From contig NZ_OX419519.1 in the NCBI RefSeq assembly GCF_948472415.1, positions 4,898,001 to 4,962,000 on the forward strand: a stretch of DNA of 64,000 bases, written 5' to 3'. This stretch comes from Kitasatospora fiedleri (GTDB lineage Bacteria > Actinomycetota > Actinomycetes > Streptomycetales > Streptomycetaceae). A program made the position numbers and the translations under genes. Under the pieces are notes generated by a model. The model searched no databases. It worked only from the letters and a program-made list of their open reading frames with translations, and was not told where the DNA came from. Shown piece by piece: positions 8,331 through 16,114 of the stretch (position 1 is its first letter; every line of letters begins with the position of its first letter).

Positions 8331-9647
8331 TCAGCCGTTCAGGGTCTTCAGAAGGTCGTCGTTCGCCTTCTTCAGCTCGGTGGCCGGGTCGCCACCGGCG
8401 GCGATCGCACCGAAGGCGGTCTTCAGCGCGGTCTCGTTGGTGCCGGACCACAGCGGGGTGTTCGGGATGAACCAGGTCTCGCCCTGGGCCGCGTCACCGG
8501 TGGCCTTGTTCGCCGGGTCGGCCGCCTTGTAGGCGTCCACCAGGTTCTTGGCGTTCGGGATGGCGTGCTTGGCGAGCAGGGTCTGCTGCGCGGTGTTGGT
8601 GTAGATCTGCAGGAAGGTCGCGCCCAGGCCGGCGTTCTTGGCGTTGGTCGGGACGGCCAGGTCGGAGCCGCCCAGGAAGGCCGGGGTGGTGCTGCCGGCC
8701 GCGGCGCCCGGGAGGGCGAAGGTGCCGAGCTTGTCCTTCAGGGACGGGTCGCCGGTCTTCGGGTCGGCCACGGAGGAGACCTCCCAGCCGTTGCCGATGA
8801 TGGCGGCGATGTTGCCCTTGGCCATCAGGGCGTCCTGGGTGGCCTCGTCGGAGGTGGTGCCACCGGTGGAGAAGTTCTTCTGCAGGTCGTTCCAGGTGGA
8901 GACGCCCTCAACGAACTTCGGGTCGGCCAGGGTGCTGGTCCACTTGTCGCCGTCCTTCTTGGCGATGACGTTCTTCACGCCGTAGGTGCCGGCGCCGAAG
9001 GAGACGGCGGTGTACCAGTTCTGACCCGGCAGGTACATCGCGGAGAAGCCCGGGGTGCTGGCGTTGGCGGCCTTGACCTTGGTCAGGGCGTCCTTCAGCT
9101 CGGCCAGGGTGGTCGGGGCCTGGGTGACACCGGCGGCCTCGAAGAGGTCCTTGCGGTAGATCACGACGCGGGCACCGGCGTAGTACGGGACGGCGTAGGT
9201 CTTGGAGCCGTCGGGCGACTGGCCGGAGGCGGCCAGCGAGTCCAGCCACTTGTCCGAGTTGTCGAACTTGCTCTTCACCGAGGTGAGGTCGACGAAGGAC
9301 TCGGCGTCGATGTACTTGGCGGCCTGGGTGTTGCCGACCTCGATCGCGTCGGGGGCGTTGCCCGAGAGCAGGGCGGTGTCGAGCTTGGTGGTGTAGTTGG
9401 TCCAGGTCTGCCACTGGATGTCGACGTCGGCGCCGGTCTTCTGCTTGAACTCGGCCTTCGCCGCCTCGACGACCTCGTTCCAGCCCTTCTGGGCGTCGTC
9501 CATCAGCCAGACGGTGATCTTCTTGCCCTTGCCGTCCGTGCTCAGGACGTCACCGCTCGACTTGCTGTCGGACGAAGAAGACGACGAGCAGGCCGAGGCG
9601 ACGAGCACGGTGGCGATAGCGGCCACGGCTGCGATCTTGCGGTTCAA
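8331..9647 (-). CDS. dasA: chitobiose ABC substrate-binding lipoprotein DasA
   Basis: Encodes 438 residues: a signal peptide (NRKIAAVAAIATVLVASAC) with lipobox VASAC, a Ser-rich linker, then a family-1 solute-binding fold (KITVWLMDDAQKGWNEVV). Motifs IEVGNTQAAKYIDAESFVDL and AVPYYAGARVVIYRK match DasA. The start is TTG at 9647. The ATG 5 nt upstream runs straight into an out-of-frame TGA, and the TTG sits 5 nt after GGAGG. It is first in the das operon and is preceded by three dre-like sites. Confidence 0.93.
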   Translation of the reverse strand: MNRKIAAVAAIATVLVASACSSSSSSDSKSSGDVLSTDGKGKKITVWLMDDAQKGWNEVVEAAKAEFKQKTGADVDIQWQTWTNYTTKLDTALLSGNAPDAIEVGNTQAAKYIDAESFVDLTSVKSKFDNSDKWLDSLAASGQSPDGSKTYAVPYYAGARVVIYRKDLFEAAGVTQAPTTLAELKDALTKVKAANASTPGFSAMYLPGQNWYTAVSFGAGTYGVKNVIAKKDGDKWTSTLADPKFVEGVSTWNDLQKNFSTGGTTSDEATQDALMAKGNIAAIIGNGWEVSSVADPKTGDPSLKDKLGTFALPGAAAGSTTPAFLGGSDLAVPTNAKNAGLGATFLQIYTNTAQQTLLAKHAIPNAKNLVDAYKAADPANKATGDAAQGETWFIPNTPLWSGTNETALKTAFGAIAAGGDPATELKKANDDLLKTLNG

Positions 9648-9797
9648 ACCATCCTCCAGAGGGATGAGCAAGGTAGGGCACCGGGCTGCTGGGCCGACTG
9701 GCCTGGAGCTGCGTTGTGCCGTATGGGGGAACGTCACCGGGTGACACGGATACGAACTGCCGGGGCCGGCGGGCCGATCCGTGAGGTGGAGTAGACC

Positions 9798-9813
9798 ATT
9801 GGTTTAGACCAAC
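9798..9813. promoter_or_regulatory. DasR operator (dre) of dasA, copy 1
   Basis: ATTGGTTTAGACCAAC matches the recalled dre consensus ACTGGTCTAGACCACT at 12 of 16 positions, including both TGG and CCA arms. It lies 151 nt upstream of the dasA TTG. Confidence 0.85.
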
Positions 9814-9821
9814 GCCTGGAG

Positions 9822-9837
9822 GTTGGCATGGACCAAT
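9822..9837. promoter_or_regulatory. DasR operator (dre) of dasA, copy 2
   Basis: GTTGGCATGGACCAAT keeps the TGG and GACCA arms of dre with a weaker centre. It lies 24 bp (centre to centre) from copy 1, giving the paired arrangement known for dasA promoters. Confidence 0.7.
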
Positions 9838-9899
9838 GGCGAGCGTCAAGGGCTCGAAGAGCCGCTGCACAAGCCGTTATCAACGCTTGACTCGCCTGT

Positions 9900-9915
9900 G
9901 TTGGACTGGACCAAG
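9900..9915. promoter_or_regulatory. dre-like site, copy 3
   Basis: GTTGGACTGGACCAAG has the dre arms (TTGG and GACCAA) and lies 63 bp beyond copy 2, farther from dasA. Its role is uncertain. Confidence 0.5.
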
Positions 9916-10725
9916 TCGGGGAGGAAACGGGACCTATCGGGACACCTCGACGGCCCGACCGGCGGGCGGGTGGTACGGGTGGCGCATATCTGTGAGGTCA
10001 TGTCAAGACCGCCCCCGGGTACGGGCATCGGCGCGGCGCCCATGCGGCACCCGCGTGCCCCGCGGACCGTTCCCGCCCGTCCCGCCGTGCGTGCCGTCCG
10101 CGCGGCGCGCCCGCGCGCCCGTCCCCGCGCGGGCCCGGGCCCGCGCCCGCGAGGGGCGGTCCCGAAAGCGCCGGAGTTTCCCGGCCGAATGGCGCGGGGC
10201 GAATAGCGGAGCCGGTCGTCCCCGTTCTTTCCCGCCGCCGCGGCCGATAACGGGCCGGGAATCACCGCCGGGAGTTCCGTGGATTTCCCCGGGAAGCCGG
10301 CCCGCCCGCCACCGCGCCGACCCTCCGGGCGGCGGGTCCCCGGTGTTTTCGCCGGGCCGCCCGCGCCCCGCCCCGGCCGCGGGGGCCCGCCGCCGCGCCG
10401 CCCACCGCCGCGCCCGCGGGCGGACGCCGGGCCGCCGGGGTCGCGCCGCCGCAGGTCCGGCCTCCGGCGGCGGGCCGCCGGACGGCGCCGAGCCCGCGCC
10501 CCGGTGAAGTCGTGCGTATTCGACGGACGGTCCGCCGCCTCCCGCCGTCCCCCGCCGCCCCGCCTCCCGCCCGGAGGCCGCGCCACCTCCGTCCGCCCGT
10601 CGGCCGGACCGGGGCCCCGCCCGCGCGGCGGCCGGCGGGGCGGGGCCGGGGCGCCGGGCCGGATAAACCGGGGGAGCGGAATTCCCGGGATTCCGCTTGA
10701 TCCATTCCTCTCACCCTGGGTCACC
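9916..10725. other. long gene-free, very GC-rich spacer
   Basis: About 800 bp between the divergent dasA and dasA-like genes. The stretch 10030-10680 is almost only G and C and its open frames on both strands are Arg/Gly/Pro-only. I see no credible gene, RNA or repeat unit in it. Confidence 0.6.
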
Positions 10726-10744
10726 TTAAGTGAGCCTAAAGTCA
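10726..10744. promoter_or_regulatory. iron-box-like sequence (DmdR/IdeR type)
   Basis: TTAAGTGAGCCTAAAGTCA matches the recalled actinobacterial iron box (TTAGGTGAGCCTAACCTAA as read here) at 15 of 19 positions. It is an AT-rich island in a GC-rich spacer, about 180 bp before the dasA-like gene. Confidence 0.4.
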
Positions 10745-10846
10745 TGCCCGGGTCGGCCCCCGCCGGTCGTTGACGTGGCCGGGCCAAGGAAGACAACGGA
10801 TTGACAACGAGCAGGGTGCGAAACCGCACCTGCGTTGACGCCCCAA

Positions 10847-10862
10847 AATGGTCTAGGCCAAG
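10847..10862. promoter_or_regulatory. dre site 1 of the dasA-like gene
   Basis: AATGGTCTAGGCCAAG matches dre strongly over the TGGTCTAG core. It lies about 60 nt upstream of the start codon of the dasA-like gene. Confidence 0.82.
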
Positions 10863-10871
10863 ATCCGGAAG

Positions 10872-10887
10872 GCTGGTCTGTACCACT
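10872..10887. promoter_or_regulatory. dre site 2 of the dasA-like gene
   Basis: GCTGGTCTGTACCACT matches dre at 13 of 16 positions and lies 25 bp downstream of site 1, the same paired spacing as at dasA. Confidence 0.82.
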
Positions 10888-10922
10888 GCGCAGACCTCCC
10901 CGTACCCCATCCGGAGGATCGC

Positions 10923-12227
10923 GTGAAGCGTCAGGTACTGGCCATGCTCAGCACCGCTGCCCTGCTGGCCACCGCCGCGGGCTGCTCGTCCGGCGGCCCG
11001 TCGCCCGCGCAGACCGGCGTCGACGCGAAGAACGTGACCGGCACCGTGACCGTGTGGCTGATGAACGACGCCCAGAAGAGCTGGCCCGAGCTGGTGCAGC
11101 AGGTGAACGACGAGTTCGCCCAGAAGTACCCGAAGGTCCAGATCAAGCTGAGCTACCACGAGTGGCAGAACAAGGTCTCCGAGCTGGACGCCGCGATCGC
11201 CGCCGGCCAGGCCCCGGACGTGGTCGAGCTGGGCAACACCGAGACGCTGAAGTACATCGTCAACGGCTCGCTGATGTCCCTGGAGCGCGGCAGCTTCGAC
11301 AACTCCGACAACTGGATCAAGGGCCTCTCCGACACCTGCACCTACCACCAGACGCTCTACTGCGTGCCCTACTACGCGGGCGCCCGGATCGGCCTCTACA
11401 ACTCGAAGATGTTCCAGGACGCCACCGGCTCCGCCGACCTGCCGCAGAACGAGGACGACCTGCTCACCGCCCTCGACAAGGTGCAGGCCAAGTACAAGGG
11501 CAGCGCCGGCTACTCCTCGCTCTACCTGCCCGGCCCCTACTGGTACGCCGCGATGTCCTACGTCACCGCGTACGGCGGCTCGATCGCCAAGTTCGACTCG
11601 GCCGGCAACTGGCACGGCACCCTGCACGACGCCAAGTCCCAGCAGGGCCTCCAGCACTTCGTCGACCTGGTGAAGAAGTACAACAAGAGCGGCGACTACA
11701 AGGTCAACGAGGCCGACCAGGCCAAGGTGCTCGGCCACGAGAAGGCCGGGCTGATCTACGCCAACGGCTGGGAGCAGAGCGTCGCCACCGCGCCGATCAC
11801 CGGCACCCCGGCGCTCCAGGACTCGCTCAGGATCGCCGCGATGCCCGGCCCGAACGGCAAGCCGCTGCCCTCCTTCATCGGCGGCTCCGACCTGGCGGTC
11901 ACCGCCAAGTCGCAGAACGCCGAGGCCGCCGCGGACTGGGTGCGGATGTTCACCAGCAGCAAGTCCGAGCAGGTGCTGGCCGACAAGGACACCCTGCCGA
12001 ACAACCTGGTCCAGCTCGCCCCGCTGAAGAACAAGCCGGCCACCTCCGCGGCCGCCAACGCCGTGCAGGACGCCTGGTTCACCCCGCTCGCCCCCGGCTG
12101 GGGCGCGATCGAGAAGCAGAACATCCTGGTCAACATGCTCAACGCGGTCTTCGCGGGCAAGAGCGTGGAGGAGGCCACCAAGGAGGCCGACGCCCAGATC
12201 GACCAGCTGATCAACAACCCGGGCTGA
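10923..12227 (+). CDS. second DasA-like ABC substrate-binding lipoprotein
   Basis: Encodes 434 residues and is a clear paralogue of DasA. Shared segments include TVWLMNDAQKSWPELV, VVELGNTETLKYIVNGSL, FDNSDNWIKGL and VPYYAGARIGLYN. A lipoprotein signal ends near ATAAGC. GTG at 10923 follows GGAGG. Unlike DasA it has a cysteine pair (SDTCTYHQTLYCVPYY) that could form a disulfide next to the predicted ligand site. No permease follows, so it presumably feeds DasBC. The dre pair upstream suggests DasR control. It may bind a different aminosugar oligomer. Confidence 0.88.
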   Translation: MKRQVLAMLSTAALLATAAGCSSGGPSPAQTGVDAKNVTGTVTVWLMNDAQKSWPELVQQVNDEFAQKYPKVQIKLSYHEWQNKVSELDAAIAAGQAPDVVELGNTETLKYIVNGSLMSLERGSFDNSDNWIKGLSDTCTYHQTLYCVPYYAGARIGLYNSKMFQDATGSADLPQNEDDLLTALDKVQAKYKGSAGYSSLYLPGPYWYAAMSYVTAYGGSIAKFDSAGNWHGTLHDAKSQQGLQHFVDLVKKYNKSGDYKVNEADQAKVLGHEKAGLIYANGWEQSVATAPITGTPALQDSLRIAAMPGPNGKPLPSFIGGSDLAVTAKSQNAEAAADWVRMFTSSKSEQVLADKDTLPNNLVQLAPLKNKPATSAAANAVQDAWFTPLAPGWGAIEKQNILVNMLNAVFAGKSVEEATKEADAQIDQLINNPG

Positions 12228-12228
12228 C

Positions 12229-12283
12229 CGGGACGCCGGACCGCCGGACCGCCGGACCGCCCGACCGCCGGTCCGGCGTCCCG
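12229..12283 (+). terminator. terminator of the dasA-like gene
   Basis: CGGGACGCCGGACC (12229-12242) pairs perfectly with GGTCCGGCGTCCCG (12270-12283). The loop holds further CCGGACCG units. It begins directly after the stop codon. Confidence 0.75.
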
Positions 12284-12461
12284 GTCCCCGGGACCGGGCC
12301 CCGGCGCACCGTCACGGAGTGTGCCGCGGGGCCCGGTCACACGTAGGATCGGCACAGAACAGTTCCACGCAGCGAGGGTGCGGACTCGCCGCCGTTCAGA
12401 GGTCCCCGTCGGGCGTCCCGCCCCACGGGGTAGAACCATCTCTCCACGGAGGCACACCCCG

Positions 12462-13520
12462 ATGTCCGACCCGCAGACTGTTTCCGTACCCGGCAGGATC
12501 ATGTCGGCGGAGATGGCCGAGCAGCCGGCCGTCCTGCAGCGCATCCTCGACGAGGGTGCGCCGGCGATCCGTGAGATCGCCGCGCAGATCGCCGCCCGCA
12601 ACCCGCGCTTCGTCCTGCTGACCGCCCGCGGCACCTCCGACAACGCGGCGCTGTACGCCAAGTACCTGATCGAGGTCCTGCTCGGCAAGCCGGCCGGCCT
12701 CACCTCGATGTCCACCACCACCGCGTACGGCGCCAAGCCGGACCTCACCGACTGCCTGGTCATCACGGTCAGCCAGTCCGGCGGCTCGCCCGACCTGGTG
12801 GCCTCCACCAAGGCGGCCCGCGAGGCCGGCGCGATCACCCTGGCGGTCACCAACAACGCCGCCTCGCCGCTCGCCGAGGTCTCCGAGTTCCACATCGACG
12901 TGCTGGCCGGGCCGGAGAAGGCGCTGCCCGCCACCAAGACCTACACCGCCGAGCTGCTGGCGCTGTACCTGTTCGTCGAGGGCCTGCGCGGCGGCGACGG
13001 CTCCGCGGCGAAGGCGCTGCCGGAGCTGGCGGCCGGCATCCTGGCCCGCCAGGGCGAGGTCAAGGACCTGGCCGAGCGCTACCGCTTCGCCCAGCGCCTG
13101 GTCATCACCTCGCGCGGCTACGGCTACCCGACCGCCCGCGAGGCGGCGCTCAAGCTGATGGAGACCACCTACATCCCGGCCTCCCCGTTCTCCGGCGCCG
13201 ACCTGCTGCACGGCCCGCTGGCCATGGTCGACAACGTCTCGCCGGTCATCGCCATCGTCCCGGACGGCAAGGGCGGGGAGGCCCTGCAGCCCGTCCTGGA
13301 CCGCCTGCGCGGCCGTGGCGCGGACCTGGTCGTGATCGGCCAGCAGGCGCAGGTCGACGCCGCCAGCGCGGGCTTCGCGCTGCCGGCCGGCGTGCCCCAG
13401 GAGGTCCAGCCGATCCTGGAGATCCTGCCGCTCCAGCTGCTGGCCTACGAGGTCACCATCGCCCGCGGCCAGGACCCGGACGCCCCGCGCGCCCTGGCCA
13501 AGGTCACCGAGACCCACTGA
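12462..13520 (+). CDS. SIS-domain phosphosugar isomerase/deaminase (GlmS-C/NagB-II-like)
   Basis: Encodes 352 residues with two SIS domains as in the isomerase half of GlmS and in AgaS/NagB-II deaminases. Key motifs are TARGTSDNAALYAKYLIE, CLVITVSQSGGSPDLV, SRGYGYPTAREAALKLMET and FSGADLLHGPLAMV. No glutaminase domain is present. The likely reaction is deamination or isomerisation of glucosamine-6-phosphate to fructose-6-phosphate. ATG at 12462 follows GGAGG at 9 nt. It stands where S. coelicolor has a classical nagB after dasA, so it probably fills that step. The exact substrate is inferred. Confidence 0.85.
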   Translation: MSDPQTVSVPGRIMSAEMAEQPAVLQRILDEGAPAIREIAAQIAARNPRFVLLTARGTSDNAALYAKYLIEVLLGKPAGLTSMSTTTAYGAKPDLTDCLVITVSQSGGSPDLVASTKAAREAGAITLAVTNNAASPLAEVSEFHIDVLAGPEKALPATKTYTAELLALYLFVEGLRGGDGSAAKALPELAAGILARQGEVKDLAERYRFAQRLVITSRGYGYPTAREAALKLMETTYIPASPFSGADLLHGPLAMVDNVSPVIAIVPDGKGGEALQPVLDRLRGRGADLVVIGQQAQVDAASAGFALPAGVPQEVQPILEILPLQLLAYEVTIARGQDPDAPRALAKVTETH

Positions 13521-13536
13521 GGCGGGACCCGCCGAG

Positions 13537-13586
13537 ACACGGCGAAGCCGCCCCCGCGAGGTGCTGCGGGGGCGGCTTCGCCGTGT
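13537..13586 (+). terminator. strong terminator after the SIS gene
   Basis: A perfect 21-bp inverted repeat (13537-13557 and 13566-13586) with an 8-nt loop lies 16 nt past the SIS stop codon. Confidence 0.88.
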
Positions 13587-13808
13587 CCGGGGCCGGGGAG
13601 CGGGGCTCGTCCGGGGCCGGGAAACACTACGGGCCACGGCGCCGACACAGGACCCTCAACCTGTGCGGCACCGCAGCCCGGAGCTGTATGCCGGAGGCGG
13701 GGACCGTCCGAGAGTTGTGCGGGACCCTCGAACGACGCCTCCGACCGAGGAGGGGCCTCGCGCGGTCAGGGCAGTTGCGCGGAGGGCCTCTCCTTGGTGC
13801 GTGTTCAT

Positions 13809-13824
13809 TGTGGACTAGACCAAT
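13809..13824. promoter_or_regulatory. dre-like site upstream of the PdtaS-type kinase, copy 1
   Basis: TGTGGACTAGACCAAT contains CTAGACCA of dre and matches at 12 of 16 positions. It lies 74 nt before the kinase start codon. Confidence 0.65.
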
Positions 13825-13849
13825 TGTGGTTGTCCAGGGGGTCCCCGCA

Positions 13850-13865
13850 ATTGGTCTGGACAACG
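13850..13865. promoter_or_regulatory. dre-like site upstream of the PdtaS-type kinase, copy 2
   Basis: ATTGGTCTGGACAACG matches dre at 12 of 16 positions and lies 41 bp from copy 1, 33 nt before the kinase start. Between the two sites are short related pieces but no further full match. The rest of 13587-13808 shows no gene. Confidence 0.65.
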
Positions 13866-13897
13866 TGCGGCAGGGCGGTCGGCGATACGCTCACGGT

Positions 13898-15418
13898 GTG
13901 CCCTCGCTGAACGAACTCGTCCGCCGCCACACCACCCTCACCGGTGCCGACGTGGAGTGGCTGCACCTCCTGGTCTCGGAGTGGCAGCTGCTCTCCGACC
14001 TGTCCTTCGCCGACCTGGTGCTGTGGATTCCCACCTGGGACGGCATCCGCTACGTCTCGGTGGCCCAGATGCGGCCCAACACCGGCCCCACCTCGTACCA
14101 GGACGACATGGTCGGCCACCTGGTGCCGCGCGGCCGCCGCCCGCTGCTGGACGCCGCCTACGACGAGGGGCGGATCGTCCGCGAGGGCGACCCGGAGTGG
14201 CGGGAGGAGGTGCCGGTGCGGGTGGAGTCCATCCCGGTGCGACGGGACGGCAAGGTGCTCGGCGTGATCGCCCGCAACACCAACCTGCTGACCGTCCGCA
14301 CCCCCAGCCGACTGGAGCTCACCTACCTGCAGAGCGCCTCCGACCTGGCCCAGATGATCGCGGCCGGCACCTTCCCCTACCCGGGCGTCGAACAGGCCGA
14401 CATGGACGCCGCGCCCCGGGTCGGCGACGGGCTGATCCGGCTCGACGTGGAGGGCGTGGTCACCTACGCCAGCCCCAACGCGCTCTCCGCCTACCACCGG
14501 CTCGGGCTGACCACCGACCTGGTGGGCAGTCACCTGGGCCGCAGCACCGCCGAACTGGTGCCGCCCAGCCGCGGCGCGGTGCACGAGGCGCTGGTGAAGA
14601 TGGCCAGCGGCTGGGCCCCCCGGCAGACCGAGATCGAGGCCCAGGGCGGCGTGGTGACGCTGCGCACCATCCCGCTCAAGCCCAAGGGCACCCCCACCGG
14701 CTCCCTGGTGCTCTGCCGGGACGTCACCGAACTTCGCCGCCGCGACCGCGAGTTGATGACCAAGGACGCCACCATCCGGGAGATCCACCACCGGGTGAAG
14801 AACAACCTGCAGACCGTCGCCGCGCTGCTGCGGCTGCAGTCCCGCCGGATGGACTCGGCGGCCGGCCGGGCCGCCCTCGACGAGGCGGTCCGCCGGGTCG
14901 GCTCGATCGCCATCGTGCACGAGACGCTCTCGCAGGCGCTGGACGAGTCGGTGGCGTTCGACGAGATCGCCGACCGGGTGCTGGCGATGGTGATGGAACT
15001 CTCCCAGGACGGCCGGGTGGTGGCCCGCCGCAGCGGCTCCTTCGGCATCCTGTCCGCCGAGGTCGCCACCCCGTTGGCGATGATCCTCACCGAGCTGACC
15101 CAGAACGCCCTGGAGCACGCCTTCGGCCCCAGCGCCTCCGGCAACCTGGAGGTCAGCGCGCTGCGCGGCCGCGCCCCGGCCGGCGGCAAGGGCTGGTCGG
15201 ACACCTGGAACAACGGCGTGAAGCCCGAGGAGTACCTGCTGATCACCGTGCAGGACGACGGCCGCGGCATGCCCGAGGGCTTCGACCCGCAGCAGGCCGG
15301 CAACCTCGGCCTGCAGATCGTCCGCACCCTGGCCACCGGCGAACTCGGCGGCAGCTTCGACATGGTGGCCGCGCCGGACGGCGGCACCAAGGTGGTGCTG
15401 GAGATCCCCGTCCCCTGA
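13898..15418 (+). CDS. pdtaS: PdtaS-type sensor histidine kinase
   Basis: Encodes 506 residues without membrane segments. An N-terminal GAF-like sensor (FADLVLWIPTWDGIRYVSVA) is followed by a PAS domain (RLDVEGVVTYASPNALSAYH). A HisKA_2 box then has the phospho-His near 297 (EIHHRVKNNLQTVAALLRLQ), and the protein ends in an HATPase (TELTQNALEHAF, VQDDGRGMPEGFD, GLQIVRTL). This is the architecture of PdtaS, whose partner PdtaR is an ANTAR antiterminator encoded elsewhere. GTG at 13898 was chosen by alignment of the head MPSLNELVRRH. The dre-like sites upstream suggest a DasR link. Confidence 0.88.
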   Translation: MPSLNELVRRHTTLTGADVEWLHLLVSEWQLLSDLSFADLVLWIPTWDGIRYVSVAQMRPNTGPTSYQDDMVGHLVPRGRRPLLDAAYDEGRIVREGDPEWREEVPVRVESIPVRRDGKVLGVIARNTNLLTVRTPSRLELTYLQSASDLAQMIAAGTFPYPGVEQADMDAAPRVGDGLIRLDVEGVVTYASPNALSAYHRLGLTTDLVGSHLGRSTAELVPPSRGAVHEALVKMASGWAPRQTEIEAQGGVVTLRTIPLKPKGTPTGSLVLCRDVTELRRRDRELMTKDATIREIHHRVKNNLQTVAALLRLQSRRMDSAAGRAALDEAVRRVGSIAIVHETLSQALDESVAFDEIADRVLAMVMELSQDGRVVARRSGSFGILSAEVATPLAMILTELTQNALEHAFGPSASGNLEVSALRGRAPAGGKGWSDTWNNGVKPEEYLLITVQDDGRGMPEGFDPQQAGNLGLQIVRTLATGELGGSFDMVAAPDGGTKVVLEIPVP

Positions 15419-15459
15419 CGGGGGCGGGGCGTCCCCCTCCCGGGGGCGGAGACAGAAAC

Positions 15460-15498
15460 GAGGCCCTGCCGACCGGGGGGGTGGGTCGGCAGGGCCTC
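15460..15498 (+). terminator. terminator of the PdtaS-type gene
   Basis: GAGGCCCTGCCGACC (15460-15474) pairs perfectly with GGTCGGCAGGGCCTC (15484-15498) across a 9-nt loop, 41 nt after the stop codon. Confidence 0.85.
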
Positions 15499-15785
15499 TC
15501 GACCCGGTCCGGCCGTCGGGGGGAGTCGGCCGGAACGGGGGCTTCTGGTGGTGGCGCGACGCCCGCCCCGTGCGTTGCACACGGTGAGCGCCACAGGCCA
15601 ACGATATTGCTCTCCGTGAACAGTATCAAGTGCCTGGGCGGCTCGCGTCGTCGGCCCCGCGGATCGAGCGGGCCCGTTCGGGAAGGCTCGGCCGGCCAAT
15701 CGCGGCCGAACCCTTGATCATGGGTTGATCCGTACTGCTGCCGACTGCTCCTGACGACGCGTCAGTCGGCGGGTGGTCGGGTGTA
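15499..15785. other. gene-free spacer between convergent genes
   Basis: This spacer separates the convergent kinase and wblE genes. I find no convincing coding, RNA or repeat signal. Confidence 0.5.
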
Positions 15786-16037
15786 TCAGGCGGTGCGGGC
15801 GCGGTTGCGGGCAGCGCGGCGCTTCATCGCGCGACGCTCGTCCTCGCTCATGCCGCCCCAGACGCCGGCGTCCTGGCCGGTTTCGAGCGCCCACTGCAGG
15901 CACTGCTCCATCACGGGACAACGGCGGCACACGGCCTTGGCTTCCTCGATCTGCAGCAGAGCAGGGCCGGTGTTCCCGATCGGGAAGAACAGCTCCGGGT
16001 CCTCTTCGCGGCAGACAGCGCGGTGGCGCCAGTCCAT
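15786..16037 (-). CDS. wblE: WhiB-family Fe-S regulator WblE (WhiB1 orthologue)
   Basis: Encodes 83 residues. The four iron-sulfur ligands are Cys9, Cys37, Cys40 and Cys46 (C-x27-C-x2-C-x5-C), the turn motif GVWGG is at about 58-62, and a basic C-terminal tail RRAMKRRAARNRARTA binds DNA. This is the short WhiB1/WblE type that binds [4Fe-4S], reacts with NO and contacts region 4 of the principal sigma factor. The start is ATG at 16037 (MDWRHRAVCREED), in agreement with WhiB1. GGAGG lies 12 nt upstream. A Crp-like palindrome sits 62 nt upstream. Confidence 0.95.
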   Translation of the reverse strand: MDWRHRAVCREEDPELFFPIGNTGPALLQIEEAKAVCRRCPVMEQCLQWALETGQDAGVWGGMSEDERRAMKRRAARNRARTA

Positions 16038-16098
16038 GGTCGTCCAACTCCTCCGGTCGACGGGCCGTGGCCCGCGACTCACTCGAATGGCTTGTGAA

Positions 16099-16114
16099 TG
16101 TGAACGCTTTCACG
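16099..16114. promoter_or_regulatory. Crp-like site upstream of wblE
   Basis: TGTGAACGCTTTCACG fits TGTGA-N6-TCACA at all but the last base. M. tuberculosis whiB1 is directly controlled by the cAMP receptor protein, which makes the position meaningful. Confidence 0.6.

Noticed and set aside
9916..10725. Possible genes in the dasA/dasA-like spacer
   Set aside because: Open frames exist on both strands but lack codon-position bias, ribosome sites and recognisable domains.
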